Assembly (NCBI GenBank): GCA_001724265.1 | Contig: MEDY01000058.1 | Span: forward strand, 37,510 to 101,509 | DNA: 64,000 bases | Reading direction: 5' to 3' | From: Rhizaria sp. SCN 62-66 | Taxonomy: Eukaryota > Rhizaria, unplaced | Part shown: one piece after another, positions 1 through 10,569 of the stretch | How the letters are laid out: each line of letters opens with the position of its first letter | Numbering within the stretch: position 1 is the first letter of the stretch | Translations under genes and position numbers: made by a program | Notes under the pieces: model-generated | What the model was told of the DNA's origin: nothing | What the model saw: the letters and a program-made list of their open reading frames with translations, nothing else | The model's database searches: none

Positions 1-1
1 C

Positions 2-2158
2 AACAGCAACGGCGTCAACGACGCGTCAGCCGCGGCGCACAACGGCAGCATTCCTGGCGGCCGCAGCCGCGTGCGCTGGCTGGCGCTGCGGGGGCCGCTG
101 GCGGAGCTGGGCATGGGCCGCGCCGCCGCGGCCGTCTCGGTGGGGCCTTGGCTGCGGCGCGAGCAGGCGCGCGCGCGGGCGCGGGGCCAGGGCTGGCGCT
201 ACGGCAGCGGCGGCAGCGACCGGGCTGACGCCGAGGCCGAGGCGGCGGCAGAGGCGGAGCAGGAGAGCTTAGAGCGAAGCAGGGGCGACCTGAGCGATGG
301 TGGCGGCTCAGATGCCAGTGGTAGCGACGGCGATGATGACGACGATGTCGTCGCGAGCATTGGCGTCACTGGGTCTGCCTACAACAACGATAGCGACGAC
401 GAGGATGCGGGCGACGGCGACGCCGGTGATCAGTTCATCATCACGGACACGCTCTCGCTCCTTGGCGGCTCGGACAGCAGCAGCAGCAACGCCGCCAACA
501 CGGCGAGTCGCCAGTCAACCCGCAGTCGCGACAGCCGCAAGTCCGCCAAGAGCCTCTTGCACAAGCGCGGCGGCGCCGGCGGCGGCGGGAGCAGCGGCTG
601 CGGCGGGCAGGCGCGGCGCGTGTGGCGCCACATCCGCTCCTCGCGCGACGCGCAGCGGCTGTTTCTTTTCCTCTCGCTCAACTTCCTCTTTATGTTCGTC
701 GAGGCGGCCTACGGCGCGGCCACCAACTCGCTGGGCCTCATCTCGGACGCCGGACACATGCTCTTCGACTCGGTGGCGCTTGCCATCGGGCTCTACGCCG
801 CCGCCGTGGCCTCCGCGCGCCCCGACGCCGCGTTCAACTACTCGTACTCGCGCGTCGAGACGCTCTCGGGCTTCGCAAACGGCGTGTTCCTCGTCTTCAT
901 CGGCTTCTTCGTGCTGGTCGAGGGCGTGCAGCGGCTCTTCGAGACACCCGTGATCCGCTCCGACCAGCTCCTCACGGTCTCTGTGCTGGGCTTCGTGGTC
1001 AACGTGATCGGCCTCGTGTTCTTCCACGACCACGCGCACGGTGGCGCCGGCGGCGGCCAGTGCAGCCACGGCCACTCGCACGGCGGCGGCGGCAGCAGCA
1101 GCCACAGCGGCCACAGCGGGCATAACGTGGCTGGCGCCGCTGCTCACGGTCACTCGCACGGCTCTGCTGCGCGCTGCTCGCACAGTCACGATGACCACGG
1201 CCATGACCACGGTCACGGTAACGGTAGCGGCGACAGCTGCAGTGGCCATGACCATGGTGATGACCACTGCGACGGCCACAACGACCACGGTCACCACAGC
1301 GGCGTCAGCGGCGGTGCGCCGGTGGTGGCAGTGCACACGGTGAACCACAACATGGAGGGCGTGTTCCTCCACATCCTGGCCGACGCGCTGGGCTCTGTGG
1401 GCGTCATCTGCTCCGCCGTGCTCATCCGCTTTTGGGGGCTCACGGCCGCCGACGCGTGGTGCAGCATCGTCATCTCGCTGCTCATCCTCGCCTCGGTGGC
1501 CCCTCTCGTCAAGAACTCGGGCGCCATGCTGCTCATGCAGATTCCCGAGGCAGTGGGCGCCGCCGCTGCGCGCGCAGTCGCCCGGCTCGAGGCCGAGGCA
1601 GAGGCCGCGCGAGGAGATGCCGCGCGGGGAGAGGCTGCGCGGGGCCGCCGGACGGCTAGCGCCACGGCGGGGCTGGTCCGGGTGCGCCGGCTGTGCCTAT
1701 GGGTCGCGGCCGAGGGCGACGTGAGGGGCGAGGCCGAGGTCATCGCCCAGGCCGGAAGTGACTGTGAACAGGTCCGCGCTGTGTTCCTGGCCGCGCTCAA
1801 CGCGCAGGGCGTGCCCACCAGCACCGCGACCGTGGCGCACACAGTCACTGTGCAGGTGTTCTACGCCTTTGAAGACATCACCAACAGCCACACCGCGGGC
1901 CACGCCTGTGAAAAGCTGTCTCTGGCTACGAGTGCTAACAACGCTGGTGCTGTTACTGCGACAATTGCGAAGGCTGCAGCCGTCGACGCCGGTCACTGGC
2001 AAGGGCTGAGGCCGGCGCTGCTGGCTCAAGGAGTGCAGCAAGGCCAGGCTCAGACTCATAGCTACAGTCAGAGTAATGCTGTCGGGATTCACGGCCATGC
2101 GCATGTCCACGGCCACAGCCATAGTCACGGTGCGAGCGGGGTCGCCCACTTTGGGTAA
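2..2158 (+). CDS. Zinc transporter, cation diffusion facilitator family, ZnT5/Msc2-like (5' partial)
   Basis: The frame is open from the left edge of the window, so the start lies outside it; 718 codons are visible and the stop is TAA. After about 220 low-complexity residues comes a transporter core: a membrane helix with the HxxxD zinc-site pattern (GHMLFD, about 739-774), then the stretch SYSRVETLSGFANG that is typical of the ZnT5/ZnT7/Msc2 branch. A long His-Gly-Ser loop follows (about 1027-1300), then a second HxxxD (HILAD, about 1369-1383) and further helices. Family members carry Zn2+ into the early secretory pathway in exchange for protons. The His-rich loop is the usual zinc-sensing or zinc-delivery segment, longer here than is common. 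The C-terminal domain is divergent and ends in a second HSHSH tract. Family assignment is firm; the exact subfamily is likely but not certain. Confidence 0.88.
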   Translation, partial: NSNGVNDASAAAHNGSIPGGRSRVRWLALRGPLAELGMGRAAAAVSVGPWLRREQARARARGQGWRYGSGGSDRADAEAEAAAEAEQESLERSRGDLSDGGGSDASGSDGDDDDDVVASIGVTGSAYNNDSDDEDAGDGDAGDQFIITDTLSLLGGSDSSSSNAANTASRQSTRSRDSRKSAKSLLHKRGGAGGGGSSGCGGQARRVWRHIRSSRDAQRLFLFLSLNFLFMFVEAAYGAATNSLGLISDAGHMLFDSVALAIGLYAAAVASARPDAAFNYSYSRVETLSGFANGVFLVFIGFFVLVEGVQRLFETPVIRSDQLLTVSVLGFVVNVIGLVFFHDHAHGGAGGGQCSHGHSHGGGGSSSHSGHSGHNVAGAAAHGHSHGSAARCSHSHDDHGHDHGHGNGSGDSCSGHDHGDDHCDGHNDHGHHSGVSGGAPVVAVHTVNHNMEGVFLHILADALGSVGVICSAVLIRFWGLTAADAWCSIVISLLILASVAPLVKNSGAMLLMQIPEAVGAAAARAVARLEAEAEAARGDAARGEAARGRRTASATAGLVRVRRLCLWVAAEGDVRGEAEVIAQAGSDCEQVRAVFLAALNAQGVPTSTATVAHTVTVQVFYAFEDITNSHTAGHACEKLSLATSANNAGAVTATIAKAAAVDAGHWQGLRPALLAQGVQQGQAQTHSYSQSNAVGIHGHAHVHGHSHSHGASGVAHFG

Positions 2159-2769
2159 GGGTTTGGGCATTGTGACGGGACGAGCAAAGGTCACTCTTGG
2201 TTTGGCGAACACCGCGCCTGTCACGGCGCAAGTCGACCTAGAGCTGTGACGTAAAACACGTTCGTAACCAGTGATGACTAGATGTGTTGAGTGCTGAATG
2301 GCTGAGAATTTATTATGTTACATATAGATACCTAGATAAGTCAATCATATTATTAATTAACGTGCCGATGTGCGCATTACTATTGTAGAGAAACACGAAT
2401 ACACCCCCATTATATTCTCAACGAAGCGCATGCGACCACCACCGCAAGCAAGGGGGGCGACCGTGACAACGTGAACCGATATATCTTGTGGGATTCAAAA
2501 GAGATAATCAAATGGATTTGCGTGTGAAAGTTATGTCACGCATGTTTTAATATTAATTAATTTTTATAATTGTATGAATGGATTGTTGTCAAACGACATA
2601 TCGAATCAATTACTCCAACCACCTCTCAATCTCTTCGCCACAAGTCAACGCACATCAGGCATCAAACTAACTTGAAAAACGTCACACAGACAATATCACA
2701 TTTGTGACTAGCAAGTAAATACTTTTAACTTTGTAGAAAGCTTGTTGCTTCTCAATTACCGCAAGAAAT
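2159..2769. other. AT-rich spacer
   Basis: Composition drops sharply at the transporter stop. I see no open frame of note and no RNA gene. It should contain the 3' end of the transporter transcript and the promoter of the next gene. Confidence 0.6.
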
Positions 2770-4686
2770 ATGAGTAATAACTCGCGAAATGTGAAGGTGA
2801 GTCCCGTGTCATGTCAATGCACTTCTCTCCTCCTCGCATGTATTCCAGAGATTGCAAGAGGACTTCACAAGACACAACTCAAACATTGGACCCGCATTTG
2901 TTATTATTTATTCTAAAACATCCAGGTTGAGTCATCAGACTCGCACTCCGCGAAAACAGATATCTCAGCCTCAGCCACATCAAACCCTTGCTTCGTCATG
3001 ATCGATGCAGCCGCTAAGGCTGCCACACCGTCTTCCGTCACTGAGGCTGTGCTTAATATTGCACCGGCACGTCTTGCCTCCCAAGCAGAACCCGTTGCGC
3101 TTCCGTCGCTCTCGTACTGCGGGGTACACTTCCACGCCAAGATTCACCGCATGTGCAGCTGCAACGCGCTGTTTGCGACATAGCCCGCGTCGTGCGCCTG
3201 CCCGTTCCTCTGTAAAGTGATTGCAGATGTGCCGCCCGCGCTAAAAGCGCTTTATAACGCGCTCCACTTGCAGCAGCAGCAGTAGCAGCAACATCTTGTT
3301 CACAGCGACAGTGAACTGAGTGCTTCCGTCGCCTTTACCATGACGCTGACGTTGCAGCAGTGCGGCTATGACGGCACGAGCGAGCTACGCGCCACTGACG
3401 GAGTACTCCTATTGAGCGCGTCCGTTAAAACGACGCGGCTTGTAACTGCAAAATGCACTGCAGCAACTCGCGCCTTTGCGTTTGATCCGAACGGCAGCGC
3501 GGCGCAACCGCAGCGCGCTGTTTTCGCACGGTTTGGGGTGTACGTCGAAGACGCGCTGCACCGCCACACTGCGCAGCGGCTTTTTGCGTAGTACTGCAAG
3601 GGTCAGTCGCAGGCTGCACGTGCTACAACCGTTAAGTAGATGACGCCGACTGCGTGCTTTTGCGCTCCGAGTAGTGATGTTTCTCCACTTGAGCCTCTAC
3701 CAGTGATTCCGCAATCGCCCGATGCTGGTGCAGTGCAGCACAGTGGCGATTTTGGTCCAGTTGTCAGCAGCAGGGGCAAACGGGTTGTTCCGTCCAGCTT
3801 TGACAGCGTTGAAAGGGCGCGTCCGGTGCAGCCGCAAGTCACGGGTCCTGTTTCCCAAACCACAAATGAGGCAACCGCGGCATTTAGACCGCAAATGGCT
3901 GTGCGTCTTTGCGGTGACTCCGACTTTGAGACAACCTTCCACTCGGACTCGGACTCAGATTCGGATTCAGACGCTTACACAGGCGTGGCGCTAGGGGCGG
4001 ACTTGCAATTGGGCTCCGGCCTTGGCACTGAGTCAAGCTCCGAGGACATTAGCTCCGAGTCCGAGTCCGGCACAGGCTCTGACTCGGGCGACGACCCCGA
4101 CGACAACAGCTCTCAGTCCAGCTGCGACTCAAGCTCCGACTCGGACTCTTCCACTGGCAGCGATGGAAACCTTGACGCTTACTCACGGCCAGGCTCCGAC
4201 GCAGACTCTGACGTGAGCTCAGACTCTGATGATGGCACAGGTGAGCGCGCCAACGGCAACTCGGATTCTGACTCCAGTGACGGCTCAGATACGTATTCTT
4301 CGTCGGATGACGAGCAAGAGAGCAAATGCTTTCATGGCGCGCGGCGTAGCGCGCGTGCCCGCTCTCTGGCCGCATGCGCTGTGGCGGCTGCTAACAGCAA
4401 GCCAGCAGCGAACACTCGCAGCCTGCCCAATGCCGCTGTGACTGCAGCTGCCACTGATGGCAATGCTGTCTATGCAGCCACACATTCTGCTTCTAATCGC
4501 GCACCCCGACGAGGCCGCAAGCCGGCAAACCTTGCTAGTGACCCCTTGCCCGCGTGGGTTATGAAGAAGAACAGCAAAAGAGTCGTGAAGAAGTCGGAAG
4601 CTGAACTGCGGAAGGAGTGGGTCGCAAAGATTCAGTTTAATCGCGCTGCCAGGCAGAAACATAACGCAGATCCCGTAGCCAGATAA
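2770..4686 (+). CDS. Acidic Ser/Asp-rich protein with AT-hook-like motif; four in-frame TAG codons
   Basis: Proposed model: exon 1 at 2770-2796 (nine codons, ending AAG before GTGAGT) and exon 2 at 2926-4686 after a CCAG acceptor, both phase 0, giving 595 aa and a TAA stop. The exon 2 frame runs through TAG at 3181-3183, 3283-3285, 3589-3591 and 3637-3639 without meeting TAA or TGA. The second TAG stands between CAG-CAG-CAG-CAG and CAG-CAA. The middle is a long Ser/Asp/Glu tract (about 3900-4320). The C-terminus is basic, with RRGRKP resembling an AT-hook and a KKNSKRVVKK cluster suggesting nuclear location. No family is recognised. If TAG were a stop, only the frame from ATG 3640 (348 codons) would remain. 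The micro-exon is the least certain part; an internal ATG at 2998 is the alternative start. Confidence 0.55.
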
Positions 4687-5436
4687 AAGTTTAGGCGGGA
4701 AGCTTATATGGCAGAGTGAAAACAAGCGTAAGAACGAGCAGAAGACTGTGTACCCCCACGCATGATGCTTCGACCAGATAGCATGGACGCCCTCCACACA
4801 CAAAGGACAGTTTGCGGCGCAGCCACCGGCGTCGTCAGCGTCACCAGGAACGGCGTATTAATCCTGCGTCCATGCGAAAGACAAGAGGCAAGGTCGCACA
4901 GAACGCCAGCCCCGAAGCTGTCCCAGCGGCGCACGCAACAGCTGACCGAGTTGTATTACTCCAAGAGTGCGAGCGCAAGCGCGTGGCGCGCGCGGGGCGC
5001 TACCAGACGAAGAAGGGTGCGATGGCAGCAGCCGTTGCCATTTCTGTGATGACCAGCGCGGCTGCTGCTTGTTGTCGCTTGCCGCTGCAGGCGCTGAAAT
5101 GAGTGATTGTCGAAGTGGTAGCGTTAGCAGGGCAATGCGCGACGGCGACAATAACAAGCCATGCGGCAAAATAGTGTGATTTGTAAAATTGCCTTCATAC
5201 ATTGAGCAAGGTATTGCTGTTTGACTGCGTATCTCTGTAGTGATCAAATGAGACAGTTGTAGAACAAAGTGTGGAACCGAATGTGGCCATGTGGCAAAGC
5301 TGTACGTATTTGTATTAGATCTCCGTATCCGGAATATCGGACTTAAACATGCAGCGTCATCAAATGAAGAAAAAACATGGCAATACACAAACCAAACATC
5401 CTGCCTCAACAGAAATATAGTCGTTATGTTTGGCAT
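4687..5436. other. Spacer between convergent genes, with a GC-rich middle
   Basis: The 3' ends of the acidic protein gene and tafazzin face each other here. The stretch 4750-5110 is as GC-rich as coding DNA and holds a 76-codon frame (ATG 4872 to TGA 5102, basic, no recognisable domain). It may be a small gene or an unrecognised 3' exon, but I cannot support either. The rest is AT-rich. Confidence 0.4.
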
Positions 5437-8400
5437 TTACTTGTTGCGTTGCTCCTTCGCATCCTCCTGCATCATCAACCCTTGCAGCGCGCTCTTAATC
5501 TCCTCGAGGCCGACCCCCGGCTTAACTTTTGCCACGTGGCTCCCCAGCAGCGCGCTGGCGGCGCACGCGTCCCATCGCCACGGCGCAAACGCGTCACGCG
5601 CGAACTCGCTGCGGTCGTGCCGCGGCCTAACTTCAGCACCGTGCGCCACAGAGCCATGCGCCACGGCCGAGTGCGCGCGCTGGCGGTCGTACACAACGGA
5701 CCGCGGACGGCCAGCCGCAGCAGGACGAGAAGGTACAGCAGCCGCAGCAGAAGCAGCAGTTAAAGCGGAGGACGCGGGGGCGGAGGCTGAGGCGGCGCGG
5801 AGGTAGTCTCGATGCGCCTGCTGCTGCTGCGCGGGGCTGAGCCGCTCCCACGCGGCCAGCGCGGTGTAGCCGTAGCCGCGCACGGCGCTGGGTGACAGCA
5901 GCCGCAGCGCCGGGTGATGGGACTGGGACTGGGACTGAGATTGAGAGGGGGGCTGTGAGGGGGGCTGTGCGTGCAGCTGGTGTTGCTGTTGCTGTTGGAG
6001 CTGCAGCTGCTGTTGCTGGTAGAGCGTATTCGCGTACCACCAGCCAGGCACGCCGCGACACGCCTCCTCGACGCTGACACGGCCGTCTAAGTGGGCACTT
6101 ACATCTCCGCTAACTTGGACGCGATTTTCGTCATCGCCACGTTGACTGTCAAAAGGTTTGCTGATGACCATCTTCAGCCCCGCGCTGTTCGTCGTCACCT
6201 CAACCCCGCCGGCGCGACCGAGATGGGAGTTGCCACTGTGAGCGTCGCTGCGAGTGGGATTATGACTGTAGCTAGCGCCGTCGCCGTCGCTGTCGCTGTA
6301 ACGCCCGCGGCCGTAGAGCTCGCTGAGCGCGGCCTGCGTGCGCGCCGCGATCTTCGAGTAGAGCCACTCCACCGCCGGCGGCTCAGTGAGAGACCGACCG
6401 GACTGCCAGGCACGCAGCTCGAGCGCGTATGCCCTCACGAGGTCTAAGTAGGGCACGGGGGGGCCGGCGCGGATCGTCATTGGAGACCGTGGACGCCCTT
6501 GTGCAGAACCGGCGTCAGAGCCAGAGCCCGTGCTCGGAACAGTGCTCATGGCGCCTCCGTCTGAATGCGAATGACTGTGCGCGCCGTCGATGAGCGCCCG
6601 CAGGAGCGTGCGCGAGGGTGGCACCAGGTGTGCCATCGAGTCGTGCGTGAACGGCAACAGCGCTGGCGGCTGCGGCAGCGAATCAAGTGCCTCGCGCGCA
6701 GGCTCAGCCCTCACAGCCGTCGCGGCCGCCGCAGTCGTCGTGGTCGCTGGGGTCGCTGTGTCGCAGAGCCCACGGTCGCCGAGCTCGCGGTCGACCTGCG
6801 CGAGCACGGCGGGCAGCGCGGCGTCCGCAGCGAGCTTGCCGACGCCCCAGCGCATAAACGACACCGATGGCGGGCCCACGTCCGCCTCGAAGTGGCCCCT
6901 CGCGTTGATAGACGTAGACGGAGACGCAAGCAACGGCTCGGACTCGCCCCCGCTGGTCCTGGGCGCGTACACGACCCTACCCTCGGGGAAGATGTGGACC
7001 CACTCGCCCGCGCGCAGCCGGTCCGCCAGCGGGCCCAGTGCGCTCTGCTGCAGCCCCGCGCCGCGGCGCAGCGGCAGTGCGCGGCCCAGGTAGAAGAGCG
7101 CGGATGGCAGTGGCGACGCGAAGCAGATGTCTTCGCCGCACGGCACCCAGCGCATGGTGCGCGGCGAGAGCATCGCGGCGGGCGCCATCAGGCACGACAG
7201 CGTCGGGTCGTCCAGCGTCGAGGTGTGGTTGGTGACCGTGAGCAGCGGCACCGCCGGCGCGCGCGACACCGCCGCGGCCTCAAAGCTGGGGAACGACGCG
7301 TGCGTCGGCGTGATAGTCGTTGCTGGCGCTGCTGTCGGTTCTATCCCGTCCGTCCTCTCGGCGCCCGTGGCACCATAGGTGTGACGAAAGCTATAACTAG
7401 CGCTGGAGTTACTGTCCGTGCTTGCGTGCGTGTTGGTGAACGACGTTGCCGCAATGGCAGCAAGCGACGCCGCCAAGTGGTTAGAGATCGAGATAGTACC
7501 GTTGTTCGCCGCCGCAGAAGCTACATCACTGGCATTCTTACTGTTGCTCGCAGTCGCCGTAGCTCCGTCCTCTGCGGCCGCCTTAACCGCGACCGATGCT
7601 GAGACGGCGGCGGCGACCGTGGGCTCGCAACCGTCAAGCGCGACGTCGTCGAGCATGACGGCGCCCAGCCGCCGAGCCAGCGCGCCCGTGAGCGCCACCG
7701 TAGCCCACGTGCCCGCAAAGCGCAACGCGCGCGCCGCCGCAGAGGGCTGTGTGCGGCTGTACGCCGCCGGCGCAACAGCAGCAGCAGTCGCAGTAACGCT
7801 AGAGTGTGAGTCGGGGTGCGCGCTCGAGTTTGACGGTGTTATGGGGTTCTTGCTCCGGGGCCCCGCAGTGGCAGCGGCACAGCCCACGCCCTGGATCAGC
7901 ACGTCACCGTGTGCCTGTGCGTCGTCGCCAACAGGTGTTTTGACTGCGTCGCCGTTGAAGAAGCGCTCGATGTGGGGATACGCCAGCGGCTGCGGCGGCG
8001 CGGGGACGCCCCCGGGCAGGTAGGGCTGCTCGTAGACGTAGCGCGTCTTGCTGGGCAGCGCGGGGATGCGCGTGCGCAGCAGCTGCGCCAGGCGCCGGTA
8101 GTACCCCACGTTGTCGTCGTGGTGAGTCACGCTGTGGCCTGCACTGTGACTGGCGCTGTGGTGTGCAGGATCTGAGTGCGGGTGCAAGTGCGAGAGGGGG
8201 TGCGAGCTGTCGTAGACGTTGCCGTAAGAGTCCGTGCGGCGGGAGCAGCATGGGTAAGACGTGTAGAGCTCTGGTGTAGCGGGACTGGTGGCCCCATAGG
8301 CGTTTGTGTCGCCCCTGTGGTCACTGGAAGTCGCGGTCGTGCTAGCGACAGTGTGAGTGACAGTGCGAGTGCCAGTTGAAGCAGGAACACCGAAACTGTC

Positions 8401-8463
8401 GTTGCGTGCCGTGGAACCTCGACTAGCGGCAGCAGCAATCGAGCTGGGAGTAGGAACGCTCAT
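5437..8463 (-). CDS. TAZ: Tafazzin-like phospholipid-lysophospholipid transacylase
   Basis: One frame of 1008 aa, stop TAA. The start is taken at ATG 8463; the frame stays open further upstream but offers no better ATG. The acyltransferase block has the HX4D site NHTSTLDDP (residues about 412-420), then the tafazzin-specific MRWVPCGEDICF, a LGRALPLRRGAG segment, and HIFPEGRV (about 490-497). MRWGVGKLAAD and LLPFTHDSMAHLVP follow, matching the tafazzin order. Tafazzin remodels cardiolipin acyl chains on mitochondrial membranes facing the intermembrane space. Usual length is about 260-380 aa; here about 400 residues of Ser/Thr/Ala/His low complexity precede the domain, about 60 residues interrupt it, and a Gln/Ser/Pro tail ends it. 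No TAG interrupts it. Assignment is firm; the function of the inserts is unknown. Confidence 0.88.
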   Translation of the reverse strand: MSVPTPSSIAAAASRGSTARNDSFGVPASTGTRTVTHTVASTTATSSDHRGDTNAYGATSPATPELYTSYPCCSRRTDSYGNVYDSSHPLSHLHPHSDPAHHSASHSAGHSVTHHDDNVGYYRRLAQLLRTRIPALPSKTRYVYEQPYLPGGVPAPPQPLAYPHIERFFNGDAVKTPVGDDAQAHGDVLIQGVGCAAATAGPRSKNPITPSNSSAHPDSHSSVTATAAAVAPAAYSRTQPSAAARALRFAGTWATVALTGALARRLGAVMLDDVALDGCEPTVAAAVSASVAVKAAAEDGATATASNSKNASDVASAAANNGTISISNHLAASLAAIAATSFTNTHASTDSNSSASYSFRHTYGATGAERTDGIEPTAAPATTITPTHASFPSFEAAAVSRAPAVPLLTVTNHTSTLDDPTLSCLMAPAAMLSPRTMRWVPCGEDICFASPLPSALFYLGRALPLRRGAGLQQSALGPLADRLRAGEWVHIFPEGRVVYAPRTSGGESEPLLASPSTSINARGHFEADVGPPSVSFMRWGVGKLAADAALPAVLAQVDRELGDRGLCDTATPATTTTAAAATAVRAEPAREALDSLPQPPALLPFTHDSMAHLVPPSRTLLRALIDGAHSHSHSDGGAMSTVPSTGSGSDAGSAQGRPRSPMTIRAGPPVPYLDLVRAYALELRAWQSGRSLTEPPAVEWLYSKIAARTQAALSELYGRGRYSDSDGDGASYSHNPTRSDAHSGNSHLGRAGGVEVTTNSAGLKMVISKPFDSQRGDDENRVQVSGDVSAHLDGRVSVEEACRGVPGWWYANTLYQQQQLQLQQQQQHQLHAQPPSQPPSQSQSQSQSHHPALRLLSPSAVRGYGYTALAAWERLSPAQQQQAHRDYLRAASASAPASSALTAASAAAAVPSRPAAAGRPRSVVYDRQRAHSAVAHGSVAHGAEVRPRHDRSEFARDAFAPWRWDACAASALLGSHVAKVKPGVGLEEIKSALQGLMMQEDAKEQRNK

Positions 8464-9360
8464 AGAAATCGACGCAAGTGTTGTATCGCAGTGCGATATA
8501 GAGATAGTGTGCAGCTGCGGGCGCTTTCCTGCGCGTGTGGAACAATCTTGGGAGAGGGTGGAGCAAGAAGACCACAAGATAGTTTTCGAGTTGGAACGAT
8601 GACTTTTGCGTGTTTTGTAAAAGGACTGCCGTGTTTCAGTGTGTTTAATATCTTAGAAATGCTATAAAATCACCAACAACGGACTCTACTCGGAAATGGA
8701 GCACGAATGACTTTACCACCACAAACCGAAAGCTCGCACCAACCAATGGCAACGGCTGCTGACAGTTGTGAATGTGAAGACCGCGGGGCCAAAAGGAAGT
8801 CATCACACCGCCACAACTACATCGTCATTAGAGAATCCAGACGATTCTTGTGGTAGCACCGTTGTGCTTGATTTCAATTCTTTTTATTTATGGCTTATCT
8901 CTGCTGCACTGTGCTTGGGAGACCCTTACAGAACAGCGCGTTCTCGTCGACTCTCTCGGTGTTCATACAATGTTTGTTTCATCCTCAGTAGCTCGCCACA
9001 CAGCGAGATATGCAGTTATCCTTGCTCTCACACAGTTAATATACTGTAATCACGATGCTGTGCTTTTAATTGTGCCTTATCTGACTGTATAGGTCCATAA
9101 GACACCCGAGTCTGACTCACAGCGGCAAGCGTACCTAACGGCTGACAAACAACAAAGAACGCTTCGTAAGCAGACTAAACCTCTGCCGTTAGTCCCTACA
9201 GACCGACACGGGTTGTATACCGGTGTTTATCTTCCTGTTAGTTGCTCTTTTGTGCTAACTCCGCACGCTCTTGTTTCGCAGCAAGCTAACGAGGCACAGC
9301 ATCAACACAAACCTTCGTTTCCTAGCTTTCTTGTATTTATTCTAAGACAAGCAGAGCACG
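8464..9360. other. Divergent promoter region of tafazzin and TFIIB
   Basis: About 900 bases lie between two outward-facing start codons. AT content is moderate with no convincing open frame or RNA gene. It presumably holds both promoters and 5' untranslated regions; no specific element is identified. Confidence 0.5.
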
Positions 9361-10569
9361 ATGTCGAACCAGCTCAAGCGCTCTTACAACGAAGCCTTTA
9401 CGGCTGCGCCTTCCTCCGCCCTGCCCAACACCATCGGCGGCGGCAGCGGCAACGCGCACCACAGCGCCAGCCCATACCCGGCCGCGGCCTCAACCAACGC
9501 CGCCGCCGCGGCCTACAGCGGCGCTGCGTCCACCGGCTCCGTCTCGATCATCTCCTCGCACATCATCTCCCCACACATCACGTCGCCGCTGATGACGGGC
9601 GGTGGCGCGGATGGCGCCCCCGCCACGGGCCCGGGCCCGGCGGCGACGCTGATGCCGCACTTCAGCTCCATTACACCGGTGTGCGCGCACTGCCGGTCGA
9701 ACAAGGACGTATTCGAGGACACGACGCGCGGGTGCAACATCTGCTGCAACTGCGGGCGGCAGATCGGCGGTATGCTCGTCTCGGACGGCGCCGACTGGCG
9801 CGACGGCGGCAACGCCGACTCGGCGCAGGGCGATGACGCCTTCTACGGCACGCAGTCGGTGCACGCCGACGCGGCTGGCAACACGGTCCGCGCCATCGGC
9901 GCCACGCCCGAGCAGCGCATGGCGACCAACATCATGCACGTGCTGCGCAAGATGAGCAACAAGCTCAACGTGCCAGGGGTCGTGCTGCAGGAGGCTGAGC
10001 GGCTGAGCCGGATCGTCGTCAGCGCGCCCGCCGAGGAGCGTGGCAAAGCCGTCAAAGCCGACTCGATGGCCGCGGCGTGCATGAAGCGCGCGGGCGAAAA
10101 TAAGGGCATCGGGCTTGAGCGCTCGAGCATCATCGCCGCGTCCGAGGTCACTGAAAAGGCGTACAACAAGCAGACCTCGCGGCTGGCGACAATCCTGGGC
10201 AAGTACGACCCGCAGGCGCGCTCGCGGCTCGATGCGGACCCCGCTGCCGTGGGCTTCGTCGAGCGCTACTGCAACCAGCTGGGGCTGCTGCCCGAGATCG
10301 CGGTCAACGCCAAGAACCTGATCCGTACGGCCAAGCAGCGCGACGTGTGCGCGTCTGCGCAGCCGCAAAACTACGCGGCTGCCGCGGTCTACCTGCTCAC
10401 GCGCGTGCGCGGGCTGCCCGGGATTACGCTGGACCGTGTGGCCAAGATGTGCGAGGCGAGCGTCGAGACGCTGCGCAAGATCGCCGTCGAGCTGTACAAC
10501 CACCGCATGGCCGTCGTGCCGGGCGAGTTTGCGCCCGCCGCTGTGCTCGAGCAGATGCCCAGGCCCTAA
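9361..10569 (+). CDS. GTF2B: Transcription initiation factor TFIIB
   Basis: A single exon of 402 aa from an ATG in good context to TAA. After about 100 residues of Ser/Ala/Gly leader comes the zinc ribbon C108-x2-C111-x16-C128-x2-C131. Two cyclin-type repeats follow: the first around MATNIMHVLRKMSNKLNVP to SSIIAASEVTEKAY, the second from RYCNQLGLLPEIAVNAKNLI to LYNHRM. TFIIB bridges TBP on promoter DNA and RNA polymerase II, and helps set the start site. The usual length is about 310-345 aa; the excess is in the leader. The second repeat contains the GITLDRVAKMCEASVETLRK helix pair expected for promoter contact. No TAG is present. A related BRF-type factor is less likely because no C-terminal extension is present. 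Confidence 0.93.
   Translation: MSNQLKRSYNEAFTAAPSSALPNTIGGGSGNAHHSASPYPAAASTNAAAAAYSGAASTGSVSIISSHIISPHITSPLMTGGGADGAPATGPGPAATLMPHFSSITPVCAHCRSNKDVFEDTTRGCNICCNCGRQIGGMLVSDGADWRDGGNADSAQGDDAFYGTQSVHADAAGNTVRAIGATPEQRMATNIMHVLRKMSNKLNVPGVVLQEAERLSRIVVSAPAEERGKAVKADSMAAACMKRAGENKGIGLERSSIIAASEVTEKAYNKQTSRLATILGKYDPQARSRLDADPAAVGFVERYCNQLGLLPEIAVNAKNLIRTAKQRDVCASAQPQNYAAAAVYLLTRVRGLPGITLDRVAKMCEASVETLRKIAVELYNHRMAVVPGEFAPAAVLEQMPRP

Noticed and set aside
4858-5436. A 192-codon - strand frame directly after the tafazzin stop
   Set aside because: Half of it is AT-rich spacer, no domain is seen, and the GC-rich half is open in several frames.
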